Notes: generated by a model not told the origin, from the sequence alone. Shown: positions 35,516 through 47,140, counted from the first letter of the stretch. The stretch is DNA of 64,000 nucleotides from Anagrus nilaparvatae (GCA_022575985.1 JAKSXM010000272.1:4030001-4094000), one strand, 5' to 3'. A program made the numbers and translations.

Positions 35516-36572
35516 AGTCTATTAAACCACTAAATGATGATAATTGCTTTCACCCCTTTTTTTCTTGTTTTGGTGATTCTAGGTACTTCTGAGGATGATA
35601 TTTTTCGGAAAGGAAAGACTTTTCGTATAGTTTAAGGGAATCTATTTCACAATAACTAAGATACACTAAAATGCTATTTACTCTAATCTCTAACACATGA
35701 TTCAAATAATGCGAAGTGCCGTTATAAGGTTATCCGTTACAGATTTGCTCGAACGCCCAATTATTACGTATTTCCATGTATAATTGCCTTTCTCGGGATC
35801 AGGTGGCGATATACGTGGTGTAAATGAATGATAGGCATACCTTTCCAAACCTTACCGTTTTTTTACCCGACCATTCAATTTAAAATAAGAGCTTGTTAAA
35901 GGGCAGCTAATCAGGCTTATAAAAATTTCGAATGTTTCTTTTACTACGTTTACGTCAGATTGTGTTTTGTTTAATTGAGTGAAAAATGTTCAAAATTTCC
36001 GAATTAACATTGTAATAATATTCTTAGTGTATATTTCACGAGGATGTATACAAGCTACATGATGTATAAACATGACGGTGTATATTTTATATGTAAAAAT
36101 TATATGTGACTATAACAGCATACAAAATGGTGCTAATAATAACAAAGAAATGATTTACCTATTGTTGATTAATTTTGAAATTTTATTATGTTATCTGAAG
36201 AAACTTTGTTAAATGATTTTGTTTATATATTATGATGAACCTCTATGATATTTTGATAAATAGTAAATTACGATCCCGTGTCCAGAAAAGTAAAGTATGG
36301 CTTAAATCGCACGTAAATTACCATCCGAGGCGAAGCCGGGGTTGGTAAACTGCGATTTGGGTCGTATACAATTTTTCTTAGTCAGTGGCGAGAAAACGTG
36401 ACTTTTCCGGTCGTGCAGCGGCCGGGAAATACGTAGTTTTTGGCCGCTGACAAGAAAAAATTATGACTAAATACTATGGTGAATTGGTATGTAGATAGAC
36501 TTAGTGATACATTCAACAATACTTGTATAAATATTTATATTTATTTTTATATATATATATATTTTTTTTTAG
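35516..36572. other. Intronic sequence, GC-richer 36280-36480
   Basis: Mostly AT-rich with no gene. 36280-36480 contains CCGAGGCGAAGCCGGGG and two related inverted blocks (TTTTTCTTAGTCAGTGGCG near 36370 and GCCGCTGACAAGAAAAA near 36441), so it is probably another small non-coding element. Confidence 0.4.
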
Positions 36573-36635
36573 CTTGAAACGGACAATAATAAAATTGTCA
36601 AAACTGTCGCATACTACACAAATGCAATAATTTAA
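36573..36635 (+). CDS. Candidate alternative terminal exon
   Basis: Preceded by a strong acceptor (T10 then AG, 36571-36572). If joined to the phase-0 donor at 34318 the frame reads LETDNNKIVKTVAYYTNAII and stops at TAA 36633-36635. It would truncate the LG domain. Only 20 codons, so chance is a real alternative. Confidence 0.25.
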   Translation, partial: LETDNNKIVKTVAYYTNAII

Positions 36636-37968
36636 ATTTTACAAAAAACAAAAAATTATTCCTTATTGACCAAATAAAAAATATATATTATAATTTATTT
36701 TGTTTGTTGGAAAGTACATACCCAGTTTTAAACCAAAGTTTTTGCCTAAAAAAGGCTAAGTATTATCCGTATTTTTTATTAGTATAAAATTGAAATTTTT
36801 TGAATGAATGTTACCTGATAATATCTGATTTAGTTATTATTAACGTGTGGAATAAATTTATGATTCCAATATTAAAACAATGTCGCATTTAAATCAACTC
36901 TAGAGGATTTTTGTCCTGTCGAAATTTAAATAAAAGAAAAAGATGACTGAGATGATAAAACAGAAAAATTCTTCTATTTTATCAAAGTTTAACCCATCAA
37001 TGTCCAAATTGACGGATATTTTTTAATTATTTTTGCTGGATAATTTTTAGAAAAAAAGTAAAAAAAATTAATGCTAGCATACCTGATCATATGTTTTTAA
37101 AGTGACTGATTTCAAAACGGAATCATATTTTTAAAAAAATTTGCTCTTGCATGAGTTTTGGCCCTTATTTATAAATCACTGAAAATTATTTATAAATTTT
37201 AAAAGAAATGTCCTTTTTTATGTAAATTTATCTGAGTACGTATAAATTAGTGTGGAATCGAGTAATCCCAGTTGCGACCGTAAAATTATATTATATTTAG
37301 AAGATATTCCACTTTTTAATCAAAATGTCAAAAAATGTTATTTTCCCCAAAAATAGTGAAAATTGAATATCTCTAAAAGTACGGTAGCTGAGTTGCAAAA
37401 TTATGGCCTATGTCATATGCAGACTTTTTTTCTATATTTTGACACTTCATTTTGACTTTTTATTGATTAGACTCTCATAATGAAACTCATACACACACAG
37501 AAACACAAATAGATGATTAAAAATATCATAAAAAATAAAAAAATTTTTTTAAAATTTTCAACCAGCTTCAATAATATTTTATAAAATTTTAAAGATACGT
37601 CCGTTTTGAATAAAAATTTAGCAGAATACTTAAGAATTGGTGCTGATTCGAATACTACAAAGTGTGACAATAAAATTTTTCGATAGTCTCAAGATATTTT
37701 AATTTTTGTAAAAAATTTTTAAAAATTTTATCAAGTTCAAAAACACTAAAAATTGAATATCTTCAAAAGTACGAAAAGCTGAGTCGTGTATTTATATTTT
37801 AATTGTATTACATCTCCAATACCTTTTTAAATAGCCTATGTCACCGGCGGACTTTTTTTCTTAATTTGACACCGGTTTTATTAAATTTCTTACATTGGTT
37901 TAACCCTGATGATAACACACACACACACACACACACACAAATAAATTTTCAAATATATATAGTAGTAA
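36636..37968. repeat. AT-rich repeats with two copies of a dispersed module
   Basis: 37200-37460 and 37550-37940 carry the module seen at 3720-4050: CCGTTTTGAATAAAAATTT, GGTGCTGATTCGAATACTA, GAATATCT, then CCTATGTCA, GCAGAC or GCGGAC, and TTGACAC. The second copy ends in (AC)n at 37915-37938. 36636-37200 shows nothing recognisable. Confidence 0.65.
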
Positions 37969-38770
37969 GATAGGATAGGATTAGTCCTAAACTTTTATAA
38001 TTTTCGAAAAATTATTGTATCTTTTGACAGATCGAATCGATTGCCTTGAAAATTTAGGTGGATACGTAAAAAATATACCCGAATCGAATCTCATTCTTTT
38101 TGATAGTAAAATTTTTCCTCGGTTTTCTGTTTTTATTTATTTTTTTTTTAAATTTGATAAAAAATTGTTTCTTGAAAATTCAGTTTTTTCAACATAAAAA
38201 ATTTTTGTCGTTATCAATAGAAACGAAACCTAGCCTATGTTTTGACCCGTAATTTTTGCCATCTTTTGCCGTAAACCCCGCGTCTCTACCTTTTATCGTT
38301 TTCTGGTTTATCCATTTCGGACAAACAAACAAACATACAAAATTAAAGATTTATATATATAGAGGATATGATAGGATAGGATTAGTCCTAAACTTTTATA
38401 ATTTTCAAAAAATTATTGTAACTTTTTACAGATCGAGCCAATCACCTTGAAAATTTAGGTGGATATGTAAAAAATATATCTGAATCGAATGAAATTCTTT
38501 TTGATAAAAAAATTTTTCCTCGGTTTTCAGTTTTTTAGGTTTTTTTTAAAAATTTAATAAAAATTTTATCCTTGGAAATCCAGCTTTTTCAACATAAAAA
38601 ATTTTTGCTGTTGTCAATCGAAACGAAACCTAACCTATGTTTTGACCGGTAATTTTTTCCATCTTTTGCCGTAAACCCCGCGTCTCTAACTTTTATCGCG
38701 TTCTAGTTTACCCATTTCGGACAAACAAACATACAAAATTAAAGATTTATATATATATAGGATACATATA
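37969..38770 (+). repeat. Tandem dimer of a ~400-bp repeat
   Basis: Unit 1 from 37969 and unit 2 from 38370, both opening GATAGGATAGGATTAGTCC and closing CGGACAAACAAAC, then ATTAAAGATTTATATATATA. Offset 401 bp; differences are scattered substitutions and short indels. Confidence 0.9.
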
Positions 38771-38789
38771 TATATACATTTACATATAT

Positions 38790-39027
38790 TCTATTAGATT
38801 TGCTAATTTAATAAAGAATAAGCCTTCCCGTGTGCGAGTAACTGCATTAGTTACGAGCACTAAAGTAGGCAAAATAAATAAATTGATCTCAAGTTACGAA
38901 TACTTGATATTTAATCTGAAAATTAAAATTAATACAGAATTTCGCAGTAAGGCCAATAAATCATCATAAATATTAAAGTAATAAAAATTAATAATCAAAA
39001 ATTTCGTAACAAAAGTGGGGGCTCGTC
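38790..39027 (+). repeat. Truncated 5' LTR/leader and primer-binding site of Gypsy element
   Basis: Ends ...CGTAACA, then TGGGGGCTCGTC (39016-39027), a primer-binding site resembling the tRNA-Pro type. The left end is unclear because the tandem dimer abuts it, and no matching 3' LTR is seen after pol. A partial LTR or leader. Confidence 0.45.
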
Positions 39028-39120
39028 TTAGGGAATTTTTTATTAAAAAAGCAAATTATTCTACAATTTAAATTTTCTATTTCTTTCTATCTTTCTTAAT
39101 TTCTTCTTTATATCAACAAA

Positions 39121-41480
39121 ATGAGTCTTTTACAAGTACTAGCCGAGAAATTAGTAGAAAAAGACGTTAGTGCAAAGAAAGCGTATAGTGTGGTTTGTAA
39201 ATTTGCAAAAGATTTTATTGAAATAAAAGTAGACACAACCATAGAGGAAGTTTTAGAATAGTACAAGAAACATTTTAATGAAACCAAACATCGCCAATGG
39301 AGCAAAGGCAAGAATTAAAGAGGGAAAAATTGAAGCGTTAGAGAGCAGAATCGACGGCGTTTTTTATTGATATCAACTACTCAACTGTATTAAAAGACGC
39401 CACATTGGCAAGTATGATTCAGGAATTAAGGGCAAGTAATATACATCCTGCAGAAATTATTGACATAATAACAGGTACAAGTAGCCAAGATACCTCTCTA
39501 GCAGTTTATTTTGACAGCAGGATTTATGACGTATTAAGGCGTCATTGCAGTTAATTTGCGTCCGGAATCCAAGCCGAGACCATCTGTCAAAGATTTATTA
39601 AGGTATTTAGCTTACAGGTTGTTGGAAACAGATGGGGATGCGGAATTAACTTTATCTGCCATCCAGTTACAGGCGTATTTACCACAAAACATTAAGGATG
39701 TACTGGACAAAGCATTAAGGGATGCTGATACTCTAAGAATACTTATTGATTTACTTAACAGTATCTTAGGCCCAGAGTTAGATCTGGAAAAATTAGCTGC
39801 AGAATATACTTTATGTTTATTAGATAGTAGAGAGAGTTTAGTAACTCCAATAAATCCAAGCATAAAGAGTACAAAAAAATTTATTTTGCAGCCAGACGCT
39901 ACTGAAATATCTCCAACAACTGTGGGAGTCACAGCATATATCCAGGAATTGGGTCAGCAAACAATAAACAATAATTTTACATTATTATTTTTTGATTTTA
40001 TTGACCTGTACTGGGCATAATTGTTAAATGAATCATACTAAATTAAATTTTCCTATCTTGATATGTGTATGTTTTTAAATAACATCCCTTTTTTTATTAA
40101 GACATATCAAGCGGCAATATTATATAATTTTTAAATTCACTTAAAAATTATTTTTCAAAAATACGCGGTTGTTAAAGTAGGTACAGAAGGTACTTGCAGC
40201 GTCAATAAAATCAAAAAATAATAATATATACTTAGAAAATATGGGCGATTAATAGAAATAACTAAAAATTTAATAATTTTACAGGTTTGGCCAGCAGTAC
40301 CATTTATAGGGCAGCACCAATGGCAGCTAACCATTACACACCGTATTCTACAATGTATCACATGGCTGAGCAAATTAGACCGGAAGTATGCAGAAGGTGT
40401 GGTGTTAACCACGAGGGTAATTAATGTTTAAGGAGAAATAATTGTTTTAGGAGAAATACTTATCAGGCAAATGAATTTACGGGGGCATCTTATTCACAAA
40501 ATTCATCACTATCTAAGATAAGGTCATTCTCGATAAAAGACACAATCAACACGATTCCAGATTTCACCGGTTCGCAAGAAGAGATGGAAAATGTTGTAAT
40601 CGGGTGTGGCAGGGCGAAAGGTATGATACCCCCAGAAAACGAAAGCGAGGTAGCACCGTTAATTCTGCTAAAAGGAGAAGCAGCAAAGGCAGCTAATGGA
40701 CACAATTTGCGCTCCATACAAGAGGTCATTGACATTGTGGAATTCTCTTTTGGAAATCCCAAAACGTCGCACGAGCTAGGAGGGGATTTAGCGAAGGTAC
40801 GACAAGGAGAGAAACAGAAAGTCAAATTATTTGCCAACAAAATAAAAGAGCTGGAAAGAAAAATAAAAAAGGCGCTGGTATTGGAAGGGAGACCATTGGA
40901 AGACGCCATGTTAGACAGAGACATGCTTAGGTTTTTTTGAAAGGCATGAGAACGGAGATAAGAACAAGGTTAATACCCTATGCTACTTTTGCAGATACTC
41001 TCAACGAAGCAATAGTGGTAGAGAGGGAATCGTGCTCATACGAAGAAACAAAAACATCGAAAACTGAGCAAATAAACGTTGTAAGTACACATACCACTCC
41101 AAATAATAATTATTGTTTTTTATGCCTTAGACAAGACCACACGACGCTTCTCTGCCCTGAGTTGCCGAAATTCGTAGAGGGAAGAAAACAAAGGGCAACT
41201 AAAATGTAGCCATTAGTCAAAAAATGGTCATGTCAAGGAGAATTATTGGAGCAATCCGGAAAATCCGAACAAACCAGAGTGGTTAATTAAGTTATAATAA
41301 ATTAATAATAATGGGTCTACTCGGAACCTACACATTTCGATCTTGCACATCTGTTTTCTTACACATTTTATTGCTCGAAAAAAATATTACACATATAATA
41401 AATAAATTAACTAATTAATTAAGCGTCAACAAATGGAATGCAATAATTGTAAGAAAAAAGGGCATACAAGTCGTTTTTGT
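39121..41480 (+). pseudogene. Gypsy-type gag, several breaks
   Basis: ATG 39121 (MSLLQVLAEKLVEKDVSAKK) reaches a TAG near 39256. 39556-40020 is a leucine-rich, acidic 154-residue stretch. Around 40390-40430 a knuckle CRRCGVNHEGN is followed by TAA where the sequence would continue to Cys. Capsid-like sequence (FSIKDTINTIPDFTGSQEEM then LRSIQEVIDIVEFSFGNPKT) spans 40530-40936. 40937-41209 ends with a CCHC knuckle CFLCLRQDHTTLLC. After a non-coding 230-bp stretch a further knuckle CNNCKKKGHTSRFC occurs at 41440-41480. Gag binds genomic RNA and forms the particle; this copy cannot. Confidence 0.75.
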
Positions 41481-41634
41481 AGATCAGGGCCGCCAATGTA
41501 GGATGGGCAGAAGAAAATAATCACGGAAAAGGCAACGACCAACCGATGGGCGCGAATCGGGAGGGTCCCAGTACGTCGAACACACAATCCATCTGAGTCA
41601 AAATAGTAACGCGCCAACAGTCGTCTTATCTTCT

Positions 41635-42150
41635 GCCAGCCTAGGTAAAGAAATTGACTACCTCTTGGATTCAGGAGCCAGCCCAAATCTATTGAAGCAA
41701 AAAGCAGTGCCAGATAAGGTAAAAATTTGTAAAAATGAAATAGTTAAGCTAATTGGAATTTCAGACCCTCCAGTTAAGTCATTGGGAAGTATAGAAATTA
41801 AAATTTCCGGAATTTTAACAAAATTTCATATTGTAGAAAATAATTTTCTAATTCAAGAAACAGGGCTGATGGGAAATAAGTTTTTAGAAGGCAACAAAGC
41901 AAGACTATAATTTGATAAACGCTGTTTAGTGCTTCAAGGACGAAAATACTCCTTCCAGTCAAACAACGAGGTATTAAAATTTACATCAGAAGAGGTGGTG
42001 GTAAAGGCCAGAAATACAAAAACGATTGTATAACTCACGTAGTAAGAGTGGGGGAACAGATTAAAAGAAAAAAATCTCCTACTATAAAAGTAAAAGTTAA
42101 AAATAAAAAGAATAGCAAAAAAGTTAAAACAGCTAGCAAGTAATAAGTAG
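41635..42150 (+). pseudogene. Gypsy aspartic protease and C-terminal extension
   Basis: 41665-41910 contains the active-site triplet in IDYLLDSGASPNLL and a closing GLMGNKFL motif, the D(S/T)GA and GxxFL landmarks of retroviral-type proteases. TAA ends it at 41908-41910. The downstream frames stay lysine-rich (KVKVKNKKNSKKVKTASK) to about 42140. Normally cleaves the gag-pol precursor. Confidence 0.75.
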
Positions 42151-42223
42151 GGATAATAGTTTAAAGAAAAAAATTATAGTAGCATTAAAAAGTGCAAATA
42201 AATTATTAAGTAAAGCAAGCAAA

Positions 42224-42739
42224 TTGCAAAATAATAAACCCATGTCAGAAAATTTTTCCAGCAAGGCTCCTGCAGTAGAGAAAACTGCAGATGAGTTCAT
42301 AAATAAAAAGCCTTTGTTGGAGGAATTTACAAGCAAGGATCCTGCAGTAGCGGAGAAAACTGCAAAAGTGGCATTAAATAATAAACCCTCGTTAGAAAAT
42401 TTTTTCAGCAAGGCTCCTGCAGTAGTGGAGAAAACTGCAGATGAGTTTATAAATAAAAAGCCTTTGTTGGAAAATTTTTCGAATAGGGCTCCTGCAGTAT
42501 TGGAGAAAACTGCAGATGAGGTTATAAATAATAGGTTGGAAAGTTTTTCCAACAGGGCACGTGTAGTTGTTGATAATTATATCACAGATGAGGTTATAAA
42601 TAATAAGTTAGAAAATTTTTTCAACAGGGCACCTGTAGTGGTTGGTAATAATACCACAGATGAGGTTATAAATAATAAATTTTTTAATGTGGATGAAAAT
42701 GAAAATCCTGTGGTAAAAGTTGGAAATACTTTCTTGTAA
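42224..42739 (+). CDS. Repeat-coded segment between protease and RT
   Basis: The open frame has six to seven copies of a 24-26-residue unit close to NNKPLLENFSSKAPAVVEKT then ADEFI. Later copies (from about 42525) lose Pro and gain NYITDEVINN. At DNA level this is a ~75-bp minisatellite that keeps the frame throughout. In standard Gypsy pol the protease is followed closely by RT, so this insertion is unusual. Function unknown; it may act as a flexible spacer or be a neutral expansion. No upstream ATG is obvious; the first Met is near 42242. Confidence 0.6.
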   Translation: MQNNKPMSENFSSKAPAVEKTADEFINKKPLLEEFTSKDPAVAEKTAKVALNNKPSLENFFSKAPAVVEKTADEFINKKPLLENFSNRAPAVLEKTADEVINNRLESFSNRARVVVDNYITDEVINNKLENFFNRAPVVVGNNTTDEVINNKFFNVDENENPVVKVGNTFL

Positions 42740-43096
42740 TTAATTTTGTAATAATAGTAAAATTATTAAATTTTGTAATGTGGTGGATAATTTATTTTAC
42801 TGTGTATCAAGTAAATAATAATTAAACTGGTATAAATAAAAATAATATAGAAAATAACGTAAATAATACAGTTGAAAGTAAAAGTGTTGTAAACGATAAA
42901 ACAAAATATCATGAAATACAGTTAAAGTTTTATAATAAAAATAGTTCTAGGCATGAAAACTGGCAACAAGCAGATCGTTCAGGTAAGTCACAAAGCAGTT
43001 TGAGAGCAAGAAGGACAGAAAGTAAAGAAGGTAGCGATAGTGAAAGTAAACATGAATGAGAAAGTGAGAAAGAAGAAGAATTGTGTATAGAGCATC
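42740..43096 (+). other. Decayed coding stretch between repeat segment and RT
   Basis: Contains short plus-strand frames rich in Ser, Lys and Glu (HENWQQADRSGKSQSSLRAR near 42955) with stops. Probably part of the same pol frame. Confidence 0.4.
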
Positions 43097-44732
43097 TTGA
43101 TACTAGAGGGGTTAATAAATGAATCACTAATTACTAAAAAGGTAAATTATAAAAATGATTTTATGGCAATTACTAATAATATAGTAAATGAGGTCAATCA
43201 GTGTAAGTTATATGAATTTATTGAACCCTTTGATAATTTAAATACTATTATTGAAATGGATAATTTACAAAATAATATGCATATTTTAGAACAAATTAAG
43301 GTGATAATAAGTGAAGTTAGAAAAGAATTAAATAATAGTGAAAGGATCCCGTATATGGAGCTAACGCCTGAACAAAGAATCGATAAGGTGAAGGAATTAT
43401 CAAATTTAGGCCATTTAAATGATGAGGATAAAAAAATTGTTGAGAAGATTCTGGAAGAAAATGCAGAATGTTTTTCATATACCAGGGGAACTTCTATCGT
43501 TTACAAACGTTTTTCAACATAGAATTTTTACTGTTGATGAGGTACCTATTACTTCTAGAATGTATAAAATTTCACCTTTTTTAGCAGAAGAGTTAAAAGA
43601 ACAATAAAATAAGCTGTTGGCAGCAGAAGGTATAATTACACCATCTCACTCATCTTATAGCCATCCAATAATGTTGGTACCTAAGAAACTAAACAGCCAA
43701 GGAATAATTAAACATCGATTAGTCTTGGATTTGAGGCAATTAAATGATAAAACTATCTCTGAACAGTATCCTTTACCAAATTTATTGGACCTGCTGGACA
43801 GCATAAATGGGTCAAAGTACTTCTGCTCGCTCGATTTAAGTTCTGGTTTTCACCAGATACTAGTACACAAAAAGGACAGGCATAAAACTTCATTTGCTAC
43901 AATGTATGGTTTGTATGAATACACTAGGGTACCCTTCGGTGCTAAGAATAGTCCAAGTAGCTTCATGCGGTTGATTCAAATCCTATTTAGGGACTTAGAA
44001 GGAGTAATAGCATACATTGATGACTTCCTGATACATGCTAAGACTCTAGAAAAACTTTTAGAACTGGTAAAAGAAGTAACGAAGAGGTTAAGAGAAGCTA
44101 ATCTAAAGTTGCAGCCAGAAAAATGTTTCTTTTTACAAACAGAAGTGACTTATTTTGGACATGTCATTTCTAAAGATGGAGTGAAGCCTAATTCAAAGAA
44201 AATTGAAACAGTTGAGAAATTTCCAGTACAAACTACACCTAAAAATGTTAAACAATTTTTAGGAATTACATCTTATTACAGGAGACATTTACCACAGTTC
44301 GCTAAGATTGCTAAACCACTTACATCTTTACTTAAAAAGAATCAAGATTTTATTTGGTATGATAAGGCTCAAGAAGTATTTGAAATATTGAAAAGGAAAT
44401 TATGTGAAGCTCCAATTCTACAATATCCGGATTTTAGCCGCGAATTAGTCCTTACAACGGACGCTAGAGGAGTGGCTTTAGGTGCAGTACTTTCTCAAGG
44501 TGAAATAGGTAAAGATTTGCCAGTAGCTTATGCTTCAAGAGTTTTAAATGAAGCAGAGCAAAAATATTTAGTAACGGACCAAGAAGCACTTGCTTTCATA
44601 TGGGGTGTTGAATATTTTAGACCTTATTTATATGGTAAGAAATTATATTTAGTAAGTGATCATAGAGCTTTAAGTTTTATGCAGTCAAAAAAAGATCCTA
44701 ACTCCTGTTTGCACTGGCGCTTTAGAGCTTGA
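43097..44732 (+). pseudogene. Gypsy reverse transcriptase and RNase H
   Basis: 43097-43500 is the pre-RT region (YMELTPEQRIDKVKELSNLG). A frameshift occurs near 43500; then VPITSRMYKISPFLAEELKE and an in-frame TAA at 43605-43607. The RT fingers and palm follow: HPIMLVPKK, RLVLDLRQLND, KYFCSLDLSSGFHQI (first catalytic Asp), FATMYGLYEYTRVPFGAKNS and the YIDD box in VIAYIDDFLI (near 44010-44040). The thumb has FLGITSYYRRHLPQFAKIAK. RNase H has LTTDARGVALGAVLSQ, NEAEQKYLVTDQEALAF and VSDHRAL. A TGA at 44730-44732 closes the frame after HWRFRA. Motifs are intact, so the decay is recent. Confidence 0.92.
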
Positions 44733-44733
44733 T

Positions 44734-46037
44734 GCTTTAAACAAAATACCGATAAATTAAAATTTAATAGTTGGTGAACCAAAAGTTATTAAAATAGGTA
44801 GTAGATATCATATTTTATTGCCTATTAGAGAAAGTGATCCTATTTCAATGACAGAGGTAAGTGAGAATTTGACAAAATTATTTAATAATTTAAAAACTCT
44901 GATGAAGGAATATGGAATCAAATCATTCAGCATATCAAAGTCAAACAGGATTAATTTCATAGAGTGGTTAGAAATACTTAGAAAATTAAAGAAAATTCTG
45001 CAGGATAATGAAGATACTAAAATCATAGTTTGCTTTGGAGAAGTGAGAGTGACGCATCCATCAGAAAGAGAGACTTTGATTAAGGAAGCTCATGACACTT
45101 TAGTTTCTGGTCATCGTGCATTTTTGAAAACTTACAAATGCCTCAGAACCAAATACAGTTGGGAAAATGTGATAGATGAAATTCAAGACTATATTAGGCA
45201 ATGTTTTACCTGTCAACTAAAAAAATTGGTAAGACGAAAAGTTAAAAATAAAATGCAGATTACAGACACACCAACTCAAGCAGGGCAAAAACTAAGTATT
45301 GATATAGTAGGGCCTTTAAATACAACTAAAAATTTAAATATTGTTATTTTTACTATGCAGGATACGTTGACCAAATACAGTGTTGTAGTGCCATTACCAG
45401 TTTAGCAAGCCAGTACAGTAGCTGATGCATTTGTCAAGAGATATATAACATTGTTTGGGGCTCCCCAAACCGTGGTTTCAGACAGGAGAGCAAACTTTAT
45501 GTCAAAATTGTTTGCTGCAGTTGCCAAGAAGTTCAAAATCAAGCAAATAAGGACATGTGGTCACACCAAGGTCAAGTCCTGTGGAAAGAATGTATCATAC
45601 ACTTGGTTAATTCTTGAAAGTCTTTGTAAATGACAACGAGTATGACTGGGATGACTATGTAGAGCTGGCCAAATTTTCCTATAACTCTATAGTGCACAAA
45701 TCAGCTAATGCGACTCCTTTTGAATTAATGTTTGGACGGATAGCAAGAACTCCTTCTGAAATCAAGGAGATAATTGAAAACGAAGGCACTGTAGATGTTT
45801 ATTTAACCAATTTAATAACAACTTTAAATAAGGTACAAAAAATTGCAAAAGAAAATGTCATTAAAGCCAAAGAAAAATCGAAAGAAAAATCGAAATAAAG
45901 GGCCATATGCTGTAATAAATAATTATAAAAATGGAAATGTAAAAATAAAAACTGGCAAAAATAAATTTAGCGTAGTAAATGGAAATAGGTTACAGCATTC
46001 GTATATAAAACCTAAGTTTCCACTAGAAGAATTATAA
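44734..46037 (+). pseudogene. Gypsy integrase
   Basis: The HHCC domain (EAHDTLVSGH ... CFTCQLKK, 45090-45230) precedes the catalytic core: first Asp in LSIDIVGPL (near 45295), then a TAG near 45405, second Asp in TVVSDRRANF (near 45470), and the Glu in a shifted frame reading PVERMYHTLG (near 45575). The last part includes YDWDDYVELAKFSYNSIVHK and, after another frameshift near 45890, the GPY/F module KGPYAVINNYKNGNVKI. The C-terminus ends at TAA 46035-46037. At least one stop and two frameshifts; inactive. Confidence 0.88.
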
Positions 46038-46329
46038 AAAGAGAGTGTAGTTATAAATATAGTTTATAAAATAAGTTTGTAAATTTTAGTAGAGTTAATT
46101 AAATGCGATATTAAAACAGCGCAATTGCGTTAAGTCTAGTCGATAACACAAAATAAGAAAATAAAAGTAAGATACCAAAAGCGTTAACTCAAGCAGTTAT
46201 CGCATTTGCGCTAAAGTAGTCTTTTAACGAAAAGTAAAAATGAAAGTACTATACAAAATGTGCTAACGTATACAAACCACTCAATTGCGTTATAAGGTAT
46301 AAAAACGCATAATTTTAAAATAAGTTTAT
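46038..46329 (+). other. Post-pol stretch with repeated CAATTGCGTT motifs
   Basis: Purine run AAAAAGAGAG (46037-46046) could be a polypurine tract. GCGCAATTGCGTTAAG and CTCAATTGCGTTATAAGG recur within 200 bp, with GCAGTTATCGCATTTGCGC between them. No ORF. Confidence 0.4.
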
Positions 46330-46864
46330 TTTGTTTTCAGATGAGTTTGATGAAATTTTTTCTACACCGACAGAGGTCTTAACATTATTATTGTGTAAAA
46401 GTAAAAAACCTTTTAAATTTTAACAGCTATTACAGATGCAATTGAAGAAATAGACGTAATAATTGAAAAAAAAGATAAAAACAGGTTTTAAAACGTAGCA
46501 AACAAAATGGATTACAAGAGAATTATTAGAAACATATGTATGGGAGATACCTGTATCAGAAAACTCAAAACAACAAGAATTCTTTTATTGTATAAAAAAC
46601 TTTGAAGAACAAGGATACATAATAGAAGGCACAAATAAGTTCTTATGTGAACCATGCAGATAAATATTAAATATGAAATTACTAAATTGGAAACTACATT
46701 CAATTAGTCATGGAATGGTGTGGAAGTATAGGTATCCTGGATGTCTCAGCTGTAAGGCAGTTTTATGGTCTCCTAAGAAAATTAAAGATTGTTTTAAGTG
46801 CTGTAAGCAATTTGGAGTTCATAAAGATTTGATAAGAGCAAAGGAATATTTTATAGACTTTTAA
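46330..46864 (+). CDS. Unrecognised small ORFs after Gypsy pol, Cys-rich
   Basis: Two adjacent frames: one with WITRELLETYVWEIPVSENS ... FLCEPCR (about 46507-46663), one 46673-46864 with two close Cys pairs, CLSCKAVL and CFKCC, spaced like a zinc-binding unit. Acceptor-like TTGTTTTCAG and TTTTAACAG precede short open stretches at 46341-46420. Because they follow pol directly they may be an accessory or env-position gene of the element, but no signal peptide or membrane segment is seen, so it does not look like env. The alternative is an unrelated host fragment. Confidence 0.35.
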
Positions 46865-47038
46865 GGTTATTAAAATTATTGGTAGACTAGATTGTAAGGT
46901 AATAGGTAATAAGAGTTCAAGGTTAGAGAAAAATAAAATAAATAATAACAAAATTTAGTTGGAAAGAAAATTAAAATTTCTTTTTATTATCAATATTACA
47001 CAAACTGCAACAAAAATAAAAATAAATTTTTACAAGCG
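46865..47038. other. AT-rich spacer
   Basis: No signal. Confidence 0.5.
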
Positions 47039-47140
47039 TTATTCCAACTGGTTCATTTCATCTTCAGGATAGTCAGGCTCAGGATCAGGGAGCATCCAAT
47101 GGTGTAGACCCATCTTCCAGAGAATTTCACTGTTCCAGAT
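47039..47140 (-). CDS. Candidate terminal exon B of unknown minus-strand gene
   Basis: Preceded on the minus strand by acceptor TTGTTTAATTAG. The frame opens IWNSEILWKMGLHHWMLP, continues with an acidic tail, and stops at TAA 47041-47039. It is 102 bp including the stop, the same length as the exon-like piece at 47743-47844, with which it shares GATGG..CTA..CCATTG and an acidic ending. Clearly more GC-rich than its surroundings. No known domain. Confidence 0.4.
   Translation of the reverse strand: MWNSEILWKMGLHHWMLPDPEPDYPEDEMNQLE

Noticed and set aside
40490..40924. 144-codon minus-strand ORF
   Set aside because: Antisense of the Gypsy capsid region.
42133..42552. 139-codon minus-strand ORF
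   Set aside because: Antisense shadow of the in-frame repeat array of the Gypsy element.
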